A DNA stretch of 64,000 bases from AP-15 sp963777435. Lineage in GTDB: Bacteria > Pseudomonadota > Alphaproteobacteria > ATCC43930 > CGMCC-115725. The notes below the pieces were generated by a model. That model made no database searches, was not told the origin of the DNA, and saw only the letters and a program-made list of their open reading frames with translations. Positions within the stretch are counted from its first letter, which is position 1. Each line of letters starts with the position of its first letter. The translations under genes and the position numbers were made by a program. Positions 18,671 to 27,394 of this stretch are shown piece by piece. The DNA is taken from positions 682,001 to 746,000 of the forward strand of contig CAVZQT010000003.1 of the NCBI GenBank assembly GCA_963777435.1. Direction: 5' to 3'.

Positions 18671-19483
18671 TCAGGCTTGGATTCGCTTCTCGGCGATTGC
18701 GGGCAGCGGGTTGAGGATTGCGAGAAAATAGCCGAGGCAGCTTAGCAGGACGATCCAGAACGTGGTTGGCCAGTCGGTGATGTAGGCCAGCGCGATCCCG
18801 CCCCAGGTTTCCACCAGCGCCAAAATCACGGCGAGCGTCACCCCTTGGCCGAGGCGCGATGTCAACCGCTGTGCCGCGGCCGCAGGCCCGACCATCAAGG
18901 CAAAGACCAGTAGAACGCCGACCACCTGAGCCGCTTCGGCGACCGCGATCGCGACGATCACCAGAAACAGCACCGAGATGAATTGCAGCGACACCCCTTT
19001 TGCTTCGGCCAATTCGGGTTCCAAGGTCGCAAACAACAACGGACGAGAAATCACCGCGAGTGCCACCAGGGTCAGGACGCCGAGCCCGAGCAGACTCCAC
19101 AAAGTGCCGGCGCTGACCCCCAAGAGGTTGCCAAAGAGGATTGCCGTCGCCTGGGCGGCGCCCGTTGTGTAAAGGTACAAAAAAAGCACGCCCAGCCCGA
19201 GCGACAGCGACAGCACGATGCCGACCGCAACATCGCGGTTGCGCAGCCGGTCGCCGAGCAGCCCCATCGCCATCGCCGCCGCTATGGTAAACGCCAGCAG
19301 TCCCCAGAACGCGCTGATGCCGATCAACACCGCGCCCGTGGCGCCGGCAAAGCCGACATGCGACAGCGCATGGCCGGCAAAAGCCAGGTTTCGCAACACC
19401 AGAAAAAAGCCGACCGCGCCGGCCACGATCGCAACGATGCCGCCCGCCATAAAGGCGGTCCGCATAAACTCGTATTCAAACAT
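18671..19483 (-). CDS. znuB: Zinc/manganese ABC transporter permease
   Basis: 270 aa, with eight or so transmembrane helices of the ABC-3 family. Characteristic segments are LRNLAFAGHALSHVGFAGA, GVLFLYLYTTGAAQATAILFG and VLLVFALMVGPAAAAQRLT. It forms the channel for metal delivered by the periplasmic binding protein. I took ATG 19483 (MFEYEFMRTAFMAGG), which overlaps the ATPase stop by 8 bp; the frame is open to 19531. Third gene of a binding protein-ATPase-permease operon. Zn is likeliest, Mn cannot be excluded. Confidence 0.88.
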   Translation of the reverse strand: MFEYEFMRTAFMAGGIVAIVAGAVGFFLVLRNLAFAGHALSHVGFAGATGAVLIGISAFWGLLAFTIAAAMAMGLLGDRLRNRDVAVGIVLSLSLGLGVLFLYLYTTGAAQATAILFGNLLGVSAGTLWSLLGLGVLTLVALAVISRPLLFATLEPELAEAKGVSLQFISVLFLVIVAIAVAEAAQVVGVLLVFALMVGPAAAAQRLTSRLGQGVTLAVILALVETWGGIALAYITDWPTTFWIVLLSCLGYFLAILNPLPAIAEKRIQA

Positions 19484-20321
19484 CGTGGCGGTGAGATTGG
19501 GCTTCGACCGGCCCGTGTCCGGCGACGACAATGATGCGACCTCCTAGTCGCACGACTTCGATCGGCATGCCGTATAGGCGCGAGAGCACATCGTCGGTGA
19601 CCACTTGGTCCACCGTTCCGAGCACGGCACTGCCGTTCCCCAGGTAGAGGACGCGATCCATGACCCCGAGCAACGGGTTCAGATCATGCGCGGTGAACAG
19701 TACCGTGATCCCCGCCTCCAGCTGGATGCGTTGGATCAGGGAAATCACCGACTGTTGAAAGTGCGGATCGAGGCTGAGCAGCGGCTCGTCGAGCAATAGC
19801 AGTTTCGGCTCGCCGAGCAAGGCCTGGGCCACTAGCAGCCGCTGCAATTCGCCGCCGGAAAGCTGCGACAATCGCCGATCGGCAAGCGGTCGAGCCTCGA
19901 CCTGATCGATCGCCCGCGCGACTTCCTCGGCACCGCACCGACCGATCACCGGCAGCCCCCAGCGCTCGCCCCGCCAGGCGCTGGCGACAAAATCCCAGCC
20001 GCGTAGCGGCAAATCGGCGACAGCCGCGCGTTGCTGCGGCAGATACCCGGCGACGCGATTGCCGCGTCCGGGTGGCTGGCCAAAAATCCGAATTTCACCC
20101 GCTAATGGCGGCAACAGACCGAGCATTGCGCGCAGCAGCGTGGTTTTTCCGGCGCCGTTCGGGCCGAAGACCCCGATAAACTCGCCGGGAAGGATCGCCG
20201 CACTGATCTCGTTCAGGACGACATGCCCGGCGCGCGCCACCACCACGCGGTCGAGCTCGATCGCCGCTGGTCCTAATGGGCGAGCGCGCGATCGATTGCA
20301 TCGAGCTGCGAGCGCATCCAC
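19476..20321 (-). CDS. znuC: Zinc/manganese ABC transporter ATP-binding protein
   Basis: 281 aa nucleotide-binding subunit. Walker A GPNGAGKTT (about residue 53), Q loop YLPQQRA, signature LSGGELQR (about 150), Walker B KLLLLDEP and H loop TAHDLNP are all present. It powers the permease next to it. ATG 20321 overlaps the binding-protein gene by 49 bp; the start may lie closer to the stop of that gene, where IELDRVVVARAGHVVL begins the domain. The C-terminal HRHDV tail is His-containing but short. Confidence 0.9.
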   Translation of the reverse strand: MDALAARCNRSRARPLGPAAIELDRVVVARAGHVVLNEISAAILPGEFIGVFGPNGAGKTTLLRAMLGLLPPLAGEIRIFGQPPGRGNRVAGYLPQQRAAVADLPLRGWDFVASAWRGERWGLPVIGRCGAEEVARAIDQVEARPLADRRLSQLSGGELQRLLVAQALLGEPKLLLLDEPLLSLDPHFQQSVISLIQRIQLEAGITVLFTAHDLNPLLGVMDRVLYLGNGSAVLGTVDQVVTDDVLSRLYGMPIEVVRLGGRIIVVAGHGPVEAQSHRHDV

Positions 20322-21121
20322 TCCTGGTAATCCTTCCCCGCTGGTTCGGTCTCGGTGACGCCGACGACCGGGATCCCAGATCGCTTCGCGATCTCGCGCA
20401 TGTGCCGGGTCAAAGCGTCGCTGGTCTGGCGGTTGTAAATGAGAACTTTGACGGCGTACGAGCGCAGATCTTGCTCAAAAGTGGCGATGTCGGCAGCGCT
20501 TGGCTCGGTGTCGTTCATCACCGCCAGCTGGAAACGGCGGTTACGCATATCGAGCCCCAATGCGTCCGCCATATATCCGAACACCGGTTCGGTCGCGGTC
20601 ACCGGCGTGCCGGCATATTTGCGACGAAGTTCCCCGATCCGCGCGGTGAGCGGCCGCATCGACTGTTCGAATGTGAGAAACCGCTGCCGGTAATCGGCGG
20701 CATGCGCCGGGTCGAGCTTCGCGAACTCCCCGGCCAAGTCGCGAGCGAGCGACAGCATCGTGTCGGGGTCGTACCAGATATGCGGGTTGTCCCCGGCCTT
20801 CTTATGCGCGAGATCGGCGACATCGATTACGACCCGTGAGGGCTGCGGCGATGCCGATAGCAGCTTGATCGCCCACGGGTCATAGTCGGCGCCGCTGTAG
20901 ATCACGAGCCTGGCTTCGGCGAACGCCCGCGCCGTCGAGGGGCTTGCCTCAAATTCGTGCGGGTCCTGATCGGGATTGCTCAAGACGCTGGTGACATCGA
21001 CGTCGGGTCCGCCGATCTGGCGGGCGACGTCGCCATAGAAATTTTCGGCCGCCAGGATGTTGAGCGGTTTGGCATCAGCGCTGGATATCACAAGCAGCGC
21101 GCCCGCCAGCGCACCGAGCAT
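20273..21121 (-). CDS. znuA: Periplasmic metal-binding protein of the zinc/manganese ABC importer
   Basis: 282 aa cluster A-I solute-binding protein. A signal peptide (MLGALAGALLVISSADA) is followed by metal-ligand blocks NPDQDPHEFEASPST (His), DNPHIWYDPDTML (His), and a later ETEPAG region. The long His-rich loop of E. coli ZnuA is missing; here the lobe linker is short. The frame stops a few codons upstream of ATG 21121, which fixes the start. Candidate Zur box lies 72 bp upstream. First gene of the operon. Confidence 0.87.
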   Translation of the reverse strand: MLGALAGALLVISSADAKPLNILAAENFYGDVARQIGGPDVDVTSVLSNPDQDPHEFEASPSTARAFAEARLVIYSGADYDPWAIKLLSASPQPSRVVIDVADLAHKKAGDNPHIWYDPDTMLSLARDLAGEFAKLDPAHAADYRQRFLTFEQSMRPLTARIGELRRKYAGTPVTATEPVFGYMADALGLDMRNRRFQLAVMNDTEPSAADIATFEQDLRSYAVKVLIYNRQTSDALTRHMREIAKRSGIPVVGVTETEPAGKDYQEWMRSQLDAIDRALAH

Positions 21122-21192
21122 CCAGCCCCTCGCCCATCTCAGTCAATTCCATCGTTCGGCACTAGGCACGGACCGCCAGATCATGCTCATCC

Positions 21193-21209
21193 GTAATAAT
21201 ATAACATTC
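21193..21209. promoter_or_regulatory. Candidate Zur/Fur-type operator upstream of znuA
   Basis: An AT-rich imperfect palindrome (GTAATAATATAACATTC) stands out in GC-rich DNA 72 bp before the znuA start. Zur boxes centre on TGTTATA.TATAACA, and the TATAACATT half matches well while the other half is weaker. Position and gene context support the call; no promoter elements were assigned. Confidence 0.4.
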
Positions 21210-21462
21210 TTCTTATCAGGGCGGCGACCGCGGCGCAAAGGGGCTCTTTGCTGATTAAGGGACGCCGCCAGCATAAGAGCCGCGCCGCCTAGGCGCGCGA
21301 CTCCCGTGCCTCAGGCACACCGCCGGGCTCGGGTAGGTCCGGCGAAAACCACGCCATAGTCGCGCCATAACGCGAGCCTAACAGCGGCTCACGGTGGCCA
21401 ATCGCGGCTCAACCGGGCAAGATGCGCGCGCGGGGATTATCCCGCGAATTGGGGGATCAGGA

Positions 21463-21951
21463 ATGTTCAGAAAGGTTGGGTTAGCCGTCGCCGCTTTGGG
21501 ATTGGCCGCCGCCATTGGAACTCATCCGTTGCCGGCGGCGGCGCAAGGCGGTGTCCGCGTCGGCACCTTGAATTGCAACGTGGCCGCCGGTTGGGGGTTT
21601 GTGTTCGGCTCGTCAAAAGCGCTGCGCTGCACCTTTGCACCGGGTCCGGGCGGCCATCCCGACCATTACGCCGGTTCGATTTCAAAGTTCGGTGTCGACA
21701 TCGGCTACACCCAAGGCGGCGTGCTGGTTTGGGCGGTGTTTGCGCCGACCACCAATTTGGCGCCGGGCGCCCTCGCCGGCAGTTATGGCGGCGCCACCGC
21801 AAGCGCCACTGTCGGGGTCGGGGCTGGCGCCAACGTTCTTGTCGGCGGCTCCAACCATACGATCTCGCTGCAGCCGGTCAGTATCGAGGGCAATACCGGG
21901 CTCAATGTCGCGGCGGGCATCGGGGCAATAACCCTGCACCACGTTCGCTGA
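21463..21951 (+). CDS. DUF992 secreted protein
   Basis: 162 aa. Signal peptide FRKVGLAVAALGLAAAI...AAAQG, then the DUF992 core: GTLNCNVAAGWGFVFGSS, LRCTFAP (second Cys), YAGSISKFGVDIGYT and TLHHVR at the end. Two conserved Cys probably form a disulfide in the periplasm. Function unknown; the family is widespread in alphaproteobacteria, often in tandem. ATG 21463 has GGGGGATCAGGA just before it; the ORF upstream to 21394 is not needed. Divergent from znuA. Confidence 0.85.
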   Translation: MFRKVGLAVAALGLAAAIGTHPLPAAAQGGVRVGTLNCNVAAGWGFVFGSSKALRCTFAPGPGGHPDHYAGSISKFGVDIGYTQGGVLVWAVFAPTTNLAPGALAGSYGGATASATVGVGAGANVLVGGSNHTISLQPVSIEGNTGLNVAAGIGAITLHHVR

Positions 21952-22145
21952 TCCGAGAGCGCCGGTTCGAGGGGTCGCGGTCTATGGTCTCCAATTTTGC
22001 TTTGATGGAGCGTCGCGACCCCGCGGGTCATTGCGTCGAATGGGTTCATATTTTAGCCAAATCGTCACAGGCATGTCCTACTTTACAAAGATTGCCGCCA
22101 GCACCTGAAATTGGCGGTCTCGCCTGACAGACGCTTGGGGGCGCT

Positions 22146-22931
22146 GTGCTGCGGCCGATGTTGCGGCTTCTTTATTATCTGTACAGGCGCCGGCTTGGCC
22201 GAGAAATTCGCGGCCGGCCGCGGCCCCAGCACATCGGGATAATCCTCGACGGCAACCGCCGGCATGGCCGTTCGCTCGGCATTGTCGAGCCCCGCGCGGT
22301 CTATGATCTCGGCGCCGATAAACTCGACGAGGTTCTCGACTGGTGCGCAGAATTCGAAATACCGACCGTGACATTGTGGGTTTTCTCGACCGAGAATTTC
22401 CGCCGATCGCCGGCCGAAATCTCCGGAATTCTCGCCTCGGTCGAAGCCAAGCTGACCGCGCTCGCCGCAGATCCGGCGATCCACCGCCGCCGCGTTCGCG
22501 TCCGCGCGATCGGCTGCCTCGCTCTGCTGCCCCCACCGGTGCTCGACGCGATCCGCGAGGCTGAGCGCGCCACTGCCGGTTATGACGGTCTGGAGCTGAA
22601 TATTGCGGTCGCTTATGGCGGGCGACAGGAAATCGCCGATGCCGTGCGCGCGCTCTTGTCGCGGCTTGCGGCGGAGCAGGCGACGCTCGCCGAAGCAATC
22701 GACGAGATCACGCCGGAAGCAATCGCCCGCCACCTCTATACCGCCGGTCTGCCCGACCCTGACTTGATCATCCGGACGTCCGGTGAAATCCGCCTTTCGG
22801 GCTTTTTACTGTGGCAGAGCGTCCACAGCGAATTCTACTTTACCGATGTATTGTGGCCGGCCTTTCGCAAGATCGATTTTCTTCGCGCAATCCGCGCCTA
22901 CCAGGACCGCCAGCGCCGCTACGGCTGCTGA
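22146..22931 (+). CDS. cis-Prenyltransferase (undecaprenyl diphosphate synthase family)
   Basis: 261 aa. Adds isopentenyl units to an allylic diphosphate in cis. DGNRRHGRSLG (about 37-47) carries the catalytic Asp, TLWVFSTENFRRSP the second motif, and IIRTSGEIRLSGFLLWQSVHSEFYF the C-terminal substrate motif. The usual Trp/Ala after DGNRR is His/Gly here, and the N terminus (YYLYRRRLGREIRGRPRPQH) resembles the actinobacterial-style Z-prenyl synthases. The real uppS normally sits with frr, cdsA and dxr, none of which are here, so this may be a paralog for another polyprenyl. GTG 22146 or ATG 22158 could start it. Confidence 0.82.
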   Translation: MLRPMLRLLYYLYRRRLGREIRGRPRPQHIGIILDGNRRHGRSLGIVEPRAVYDLGADKLDEVLDWCAEFEIPTVTLWVFSTENFRRSPAEISGILASVEAKLTALAADPAIHRRRVRVRAIGCLALLPPPVLDAIREAERATAGYDGLELNIAVAYGGRQEIADAVRALLSRLAAEQATLAEAIDEITPEAIARHLYTAGLPDPDLIIRTSGEIRLSGFLLWQSVHSEFYFTDVLWPAFRKIDFLRAIRAYQDRQRRYGC

Positions 22932-23044
22932 GCCCGCCGTGACACTCCGTTTATAGGAACAGACGGATGATCGCCGCGGCCAGTCGCCTAACAAATTTCG
23001 TCCGACAAAAACTAGATGCTACAGGGATACTACCCGTCAAGGCA

Positions 23045-23124
23045 GCTGCCCCGGCGGAAACCGGTGTCCACCTTTCCCGCGCCCAATGGCGGATCGGTGG
23101 ATCCCGACCCTCACCGGGAAAGCG
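23045..23124. repeat. Palindromic repeat, family A copy 1
   Basis: Arms CCCCGGCGGAAACCGG.GTCCACC and GGTGGATCCCGACCCTCACCGGG are imperfect inverted copies with a spacer of about 25 bases. The same plan recurs at 43372-43454 and 62563-62643. It fills much of the 300-bp gap between the cis-prenyltransferase and the amidohydrolase; the rest of the gap shows nothing. Confidence 0.55.
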
Positions 23125-23231
23125 AGTGGTGGTGATTGGCCCAGCGCGGGTCGCGGCGCGTACGAACGCAATTAAAGCCACTCACAACGTCATTGCGAAC
23201 GCCGTCAGCAATCTAGTTGACCGATCCGAGA

Positions 23232-24191
23232 CTATATCTTCAGTAACCGTCGGGCGTTGCCGCTGAGGAGTTTTTCCTTGTCCTCATTAGACAGCGGCAA
23301 CGTCTCGGTCCATTTGCCGCCCGGCGCGTTGTCCACAAACGGATAGTCGACCGAAAACATGATCCGGTCGATCCCGATCTCCATCATGCAATGCAACAGC
23401 GCGGGGTCGGAAAAGAAGCCGCTCGTCGTCACGTAGAAATGCTCAGAAAACACCTCGCGGAAGCTTCGCCTGTCCCTGCGGTCGCGCTCGAAACCCATGT
23501 TGATGCGCCACAGCAGAAACGGCAGGCCCTCGCCAAAATGGCCGATGATGATCTTGAGGTTGGGGTAAGCGTCAAATACGCCGCTCAACACAAGCCGGAC
23601 GCCCTGGGTCGCGGTTTCGACGGTAAAACCCCAGGCGGCGCGCAGCAGCGACGGGTATTGCTCGACGTAGTCCTTGTAATAGACTTCGACCACCGCGGGA
23701 TGTGGGATCGCCGGGTGCAGATAGAGCGGCACATCGACGGCCGCGGCACGCTCGAAAATCGGCCAAAACCGCTTGTCGTCGAGAAACAAACCGTTGGTCA
23801 GCCCATTAACCAACGCGCCCTTAAAGCCGAGCCTGGTCACCGCACGCTCGAGTTCGTCGGCCGCGGCCTTGGGGTCGGGGGTCGGGATCGCGGCAAAGGC
23901 GGCGAACCGGTCGGGATGCGAGCGAACCGTCTCATGAAGCCGGTCATTGGCGCCCCGCGCCAGCCGCACCGCGGTCTCGGCATCCATCTTTTGCATGCCC
24001 GGATTGGCGTGCGACAAAACCTGCAGATCGATGCCGGCGGCATCCATCTCGGCGATCCGGCCCTGACCGACATCGTCGAGCCGTTCGGTAACCCCCGGCG
24101 CATGCTGCGAGTCGGTGCCGGTGTAATACTGTTTTATCTCGGGATCGAGATAATGCTCCTCGAGCGCGATGATGTAAGGCTTTGCCGCCAT
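23232..24191 (-). CDS. Amidohydrolase-family decarboxylase-like protein
   Basis: 319 aa TIM barrel of the amidohydrolase_2/ACMSD group. The N-terminal motif is ALEEHYLDPE, which in gamma-resorcylate and 2,3-dihydroxybenzoate decarboxylases replaces the usual HxH. The later blocks are LYLHPAIPHP, IIGHFGEGLPFLLWRI (His and Glu ligands) and FSVDYPFVDN (catalytic Asp). It probably decarboxylates or hydrates an aromatic or ring-cleaved acid in the cytosol; the substrate is inferred only. The gene stands alone, converging on the cis-prenyltransferase. Confidence 0.78.
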   Translation of the reverse strand: MAAKPYIIALEEHYLDPEIKQYYTGTDSQHAPGVTERLDDVGQGRIAEMDAAGIDLQVLSHANPGMQKMDAETAVRLARGANDRLHETVRSHPDRFAAFAAIPTPDPKAAADELERAVTRLGFKGALVNGLTNGLFLDDKRFWPIFERAAAVDVPLYLHPAIPHPAVVEVYYKDYVEQYPSLLRAAWGFTVETATQGVRLVLSGVFDAYPNLKIIIGHFGEGLPFLLWRINMGFERDRRDRRSFREVFSEHFYVTTSGFFSDPALLHCMMEIGIDRIMFSVDYPFVDNAPGGKWTETLPLSNEDKEKLLSGNARRLLKI

Positions 24192-24290
24192 TCTCCCCTC
24201 CCCGCTCCGCGTGACGCGTTGTTCTTTCTAGCAGCAGTACCCGAGCCTGTCACCCGGTGCAGGCAGCGTTCACTCGGCAAGTCAAATGAG

Positions 24291-25148
24291 CTACCCGATC
24301 TTTAGCCAAATCAGCGCCAACAAACCCGCGGCCCAACAGTAATAGGCGAACGGATCGAGCGCCGGGCTTTCTTCGTGATTGCGGAAGTAGCGCATCAGAA
24401 AGGCGGTGCTGGCAAAGGCTGTGACACCCGCGACCAGCCCGGCGATCCACAATGTGCTTCCACTCATTGCCGCCGCGCCATCGGCGAGCGGCAGGTGCCG
24501 CAATTTGGGTATTTCGAGGACCGCCGCACCGGCGATGACCGGAGTGGCAAGCAAAAACGAAAAACCCGCCGCATCTTCGTGCCGCAACCCGACGAGAAGA
24601 CCACCGACGATTGTCGTGCCCGAACGGGAAATTCCGGGAAAGAACGCCAAAGTCTGGCAGAAACCGACGACGACCGCATCGCGCCAGTTTGCCTCGCCAA
24701 GTTCGCGCCGGTCGGCGGCGCGCAGTGCGCGGCGTCGCAACCTCTCGCCGGTGAACAAGATAAATCCGTTAATTATCAAAAACACCGCGGCCGCAACCGG
24801 CGAACCGAACAGACGGCGGAGTCGATGTTCAAAGACAAACCCGAGCATAACCGCCGGCAGCGTACCGATGACCAGCAATTTAATCAGGTGGCGGTTTTCG
24901 GCGGTCTTATCGCTTTGCCCGATCAACGCCAGAAACAGCGACCACCACACGCGCCAAAAGTAAATCAACAGCGCCGCCGCAGTGCCGAGATGCAGCACGA
25001 CCAGAAACGGCAGAAACTGCGGCGAATCCTGATCGACGTGCCAACCCAGCGCCGCCGGCAGGATCACCGCGTGACCGAGGCTGCTGACCGGGAAGAGTTC
25101 GCTGATCCCCTGGATAACGGCAAAAAGGATCGCTTGCAAAAATGTCAT
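24291..25148 (-). CDS. uppP: Undecaprenyl-diphosphatase (BacA/UppP)
   Basis: 285 aa integral membrane enzyme that recycles undecaprenyl diphosphate for peptidoglycan synthesis and confers bacitracin tolerance. The first motif GISELFPVSSLGHAVILP (Glu and Ser catalytic residues) and the second, PGISRSGTTIVGGLLVG, are both seen, with seven to eight helices. ATG 25148 (MTFLQAILFAVIQG) was chosen; the frame extends to a GTG at 25169. Lies on the same strand as hppD with about 120 bp between. Confidence 0.92.
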   Translation of the reverse strand: MTFLQAILFAVIQGISELFPVSSLGHAVILPAALGWHVDQDSPQFLPFLVVLHLGTAAALLIYFWRVWWSLFLALIGQSDKTAENRHLIKLLVIGTLPAVMLGFVFEHRLRRLFGSPVAAAVFLIINGFILFTGERLRRRALRAADRRELGEANWRDAVVVGFCQTLAFFPGISRSGTTIVGGLLVGLRHEDAAGFSFLLATPVIAGAAVLEIPKLRHLPLADGAAAMSGSTLWIAGLVAGVTAFASTAFLMRYFRNHEESPALDPFAYYCWAAGLLALIWLKIG

Positions 25149-25267
25149 CGGCCCCCCGACGCCCGCCACCTCTAGGCAGTCTTCGAAATCCCATCAACCG
25201 GCAGCAAAAGCAAGTGCAGTTGCCGGTCTCCGTAAACCGTCGGCGAGCCCGGCTGCAGCGGGCGATT

Positions 25268-26368
25268 TCAGCCGTTCGTTTCGGACGGCAGCTCGGGCTT
25301 CAAGACGCCGCGGCGGATCTGGTCGCGTTCGATCGATTCGAACAGCGCGCGGAAATTGCCCTCGCCAAAACCCTCGTTGCCCTTGCGCTGAATAATTTCG
25401 AAGAAAATCGGACCGATCACGGTGTCGGTGAAAATCTGCAGCAGCAGCCCTTGCCCCTCGCCGGGCGCGCCGTCGATCAGGATGCGGTCTTTCTGCAACC
25501 GCCCAAGATCCTCGCCGTGGCCTGGCACGCGGGCGTCGACCGCCTCGTAATAGGTGTCGGGCACCGACATAAACGAAATATCGCGCTGGCGCAGTGCTTC
25601 GACTGTCTTGTAGATCTCGTCGGTGCCGAGCGCGATATGCTGAATCCCCTCGCCATGATAGGCCTCGAGATATTCGGCGATCTGCGATTTGTCGTCGGCG
25701 CTTTCATTGATCGGAATGCGAATTTTTCCGTCCGGACTGGTCATCGCCTTAGACCGTAGTCCGGTCAATTTGCCCTCGATGTCGAAATAACGAATCTCGC
25801 GAAAATTAAACAGCCGCTCATAGAACTCGGCCCACAGATCCATGCGCCCGCGATGTACATTGTGGGTCAAATGATCGATGCGGGTAAGCTCGGCTCCGGC
25901 CGTTCCCCTTTCGTCCACCAGCGGGACGAAATCGACATCGTAGATCGTATGCTCACGATAGCGGTCGACGAGGTAGATCAGACTGCCGCCGATGCCCTCG
26001 ATCGCCGGGATGTTGAGCTCCATCGGCCCGACTTTGCCTTGGACCGGTTTGGCGCCCAGCGAAATCGCGCGCTCGTAGGCCTTGGCCGCGTCGGCGACCC
26101 GAAAAGCGATCGCGCAAATCGACGGACCGTGCAATCGGGCAAAGGCCTGAGCAAAACTCTCCGGCTCGGCGTTTACGATAAAATGGATGTCGCCCTGCTT
26201 GTACAAGGTCACATTTTTCGAGCGGTGGCGCGCCGCGGCCACAAACCCCATGCGCTCGAACAAAGCCGCCAGTTTGTGCGGCTCGGGCCCGGCGTATTCG
26301 ACAAACTCGAACCCGTCCGTCCCCATCGGGTTGTCCCAAAGATCGCGTCTTTCCTGAGCGGCCGTCAT
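25268..26368 (-). CDS. hppD: 4-Hydroxyphenylpyruvate dioxygenase
   Basis: 366 aa non-haem Fe(II) enzyme that converts 4-hydroxyphenylpyruvate to homogentisate in tyrosine breakdown. Two vicinal-oxygen-chelate domains; Fe ligands are His in IDHLTHNV, His in GIQHIALGTDEI and Glu in IFFEIIQRKG. The C-terminal GNEGFGEGNFRALFESIERDQ helix gates the active site. ATG 26368 follows GGGAGG by 4 bases and gives the standard N terminus; the ORF start at 26389 is not needed. No homogentisate dioxygenase gene is present nearby. Confidence 0.95.
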   Translation of the reverse strand: MTAAQERRDLWDNPMGTDGFEFVEYAGPEPHKLAALFERMGFVAAARHRSKNVTLYKQGDIHFIVNAEPESFAQAFARLHGPSICAIAFRVADAAKAYERAISLGAKPVQGKVGPMELNIPAIEGIGGSLIYLVDRYREHTIYDVDFVPLVDERGTAGAELTRIDHLTHNVHRGRMDLWAEFYERLFNFREIRYFDIEGKLTGLRSKAMTSPDGKIRIPINESADDKSQIAEYLEAYHGEGIQHIALGTDEIYKTVEALRQRDISFMSVPDTYYEAVDARVPGHGEDLGRLQKDRILIDGAPGEGQGLLLQIFTDTVIGPIFFEIIQRKGNEGFGEGNFRALFESIERDQIRRGVLKPELPSETNG

Positions 26369-26511
26369 GGGGCCTCCCAACCCTCTCAATCTCGAAGGTC
26401 ATTTAATCGCCCCTGCCCTCCGCGCCAAGGATCTCTCGCTGCTGCCGCCATAGACGCGATGCCGGGATTTCGACGGGCTTTCTCGGCCCCTCTTGCCGTA
26501 CCGGGTAAAAA

Positions 26512-26634
26512 ATGAGGCTGAAAGAAGAGATCGGGTTAGGCTCGCAGCGATGGTGCCGCAACTTGCTGGCGTTGGCGGTCGCGATCCTGTCGGTTGGCGG
26601 GGTCTATGGCTGGTCAGCAATCGAGATGGATTAG
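26512..26634 (+). CDS. Possible small single-pass membrane protein (40 aa)
   Basis: ATG 26512 to TAG 26634. The product MRLKEEIGLGSQRWCRN... has one hydrophobic helix (LLALAVAILSVGGVYGW) between basic and acidic ends. No good ribosome-binding site and no recognised family. It lies 24 bp before trxC on the same strand, so it could be translated from the same message. Weak call based on topology alone. Confidence 0.3.
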   Translation: MRLKEEIGLGSQRWCRNLLALAVAILSVGGVYGWSAIEMD

Positions 26635-26658
26635 AGAGCCACGAAGGGAGTAGCTAAA

Positions 26659-27120
26659 ATGACCGGATCACCCATTCACGTCGTCTGCCCTCATTGCAGC
26701 GCCATCAACCGCATCCCGCCGGATCGGCCGGCCCAGAACGCTAAATGCGGGACCTGTCATCAACAGCTGTTTACTGGCAAGCCAGTTACCGCCAATGCCG
26801 AAACCTTCGAGCGCCAAACCGCGCGCAACGACATCCCGGTGCTGGTCGATTTCTGGGCGCCATGGTGCGGGCCTTGCCTCGCCATGGCACCGGCTTATGT
26901 GCGCGCTGCCGCCGAACTCGAACCAGACTTTCGACTCCTCAAACTCGATACCGAGCAACAGCCGACCATCGCGGCGCGCTACAATATCCGCAGCATTCCG
27001 ACATTGATGATGTTTGCCGGCGGGCGGCAGATCGCCCAGCGCGCCGGCGCCAGCGACACCCGCAGCATCGTCGCTTGGGCCAGGGCTCACGCGCCCTCCG
27101 CCCATTCGGAGGGATCCTGA
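26659..27120 (+). CDS. trxC: Thioredoxin 2
   Basis: 153 aa. An N-terminal zinc ribbon (CPHC at about 10-13, CGTC at about 31-34) is joined to a thioredoxin fold with active site WCGPC (about residues 69-73) and the cis-Pro loop SIPTLMMF. Reduces disulfides in the cytosol and, in other bacteria, is induced by peroxide. The unusual zinc ribbon distinguishes it from TrxA. GAAGGGAG at 26643-26650 precedes the ATG. No OxyR gene nearby. Confidence 0.93.
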   Translation: MTGSPIHVVCPHCSAINRIPPDRPAQNAKCGTCHQQLFTGKPVTANAETFERQTARNDIPVLVDFWAPWCGPCLAMAPAYVRAAAELEPDFRLLKLDTEQQPTIAARYNIRSIPTLMMFAGGRQIAQRAGASDTRSIVAWARAHAPSAHSEGS

Positions 27121-27394
27121 TCGGCCGCCACGCAAACGAGCGGGCGGCAGCGAGAATAGCAGCCCGATCGGCCGCGCGCGACTTCGTCATCTGTGTTCGT
27201 GTCAGATCGCCCGAGGAGGAGAGAAAAGCGCGAGACATCCTGATCGATCGCGGGGCCGAGGCAGTTCGGCCGCATAAGATAGAGGGTCGAAAAGCGCTTG
27301 GAACACCTGCCGCTGCACTCGCTCCGGGTCGACCCGTGGCTTGGCGCGGAATCTCTCGGGCGGCCCTAATCTTTCGCAGCAGACCGGGTTGTGA

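Noticed and set aside
21260..21420. Structured RNA or tRNA upstream of the DUF992 gene
   Set aside because: Several GC-rich short hairpins, but no tRNA cloverleaf and no T-loop consensus.
27140..27394. Possible gene in the trxC-DUF1931 gap
   Set aside because: All frames are short and arginine-rich with no ribosome-binding site or motif.
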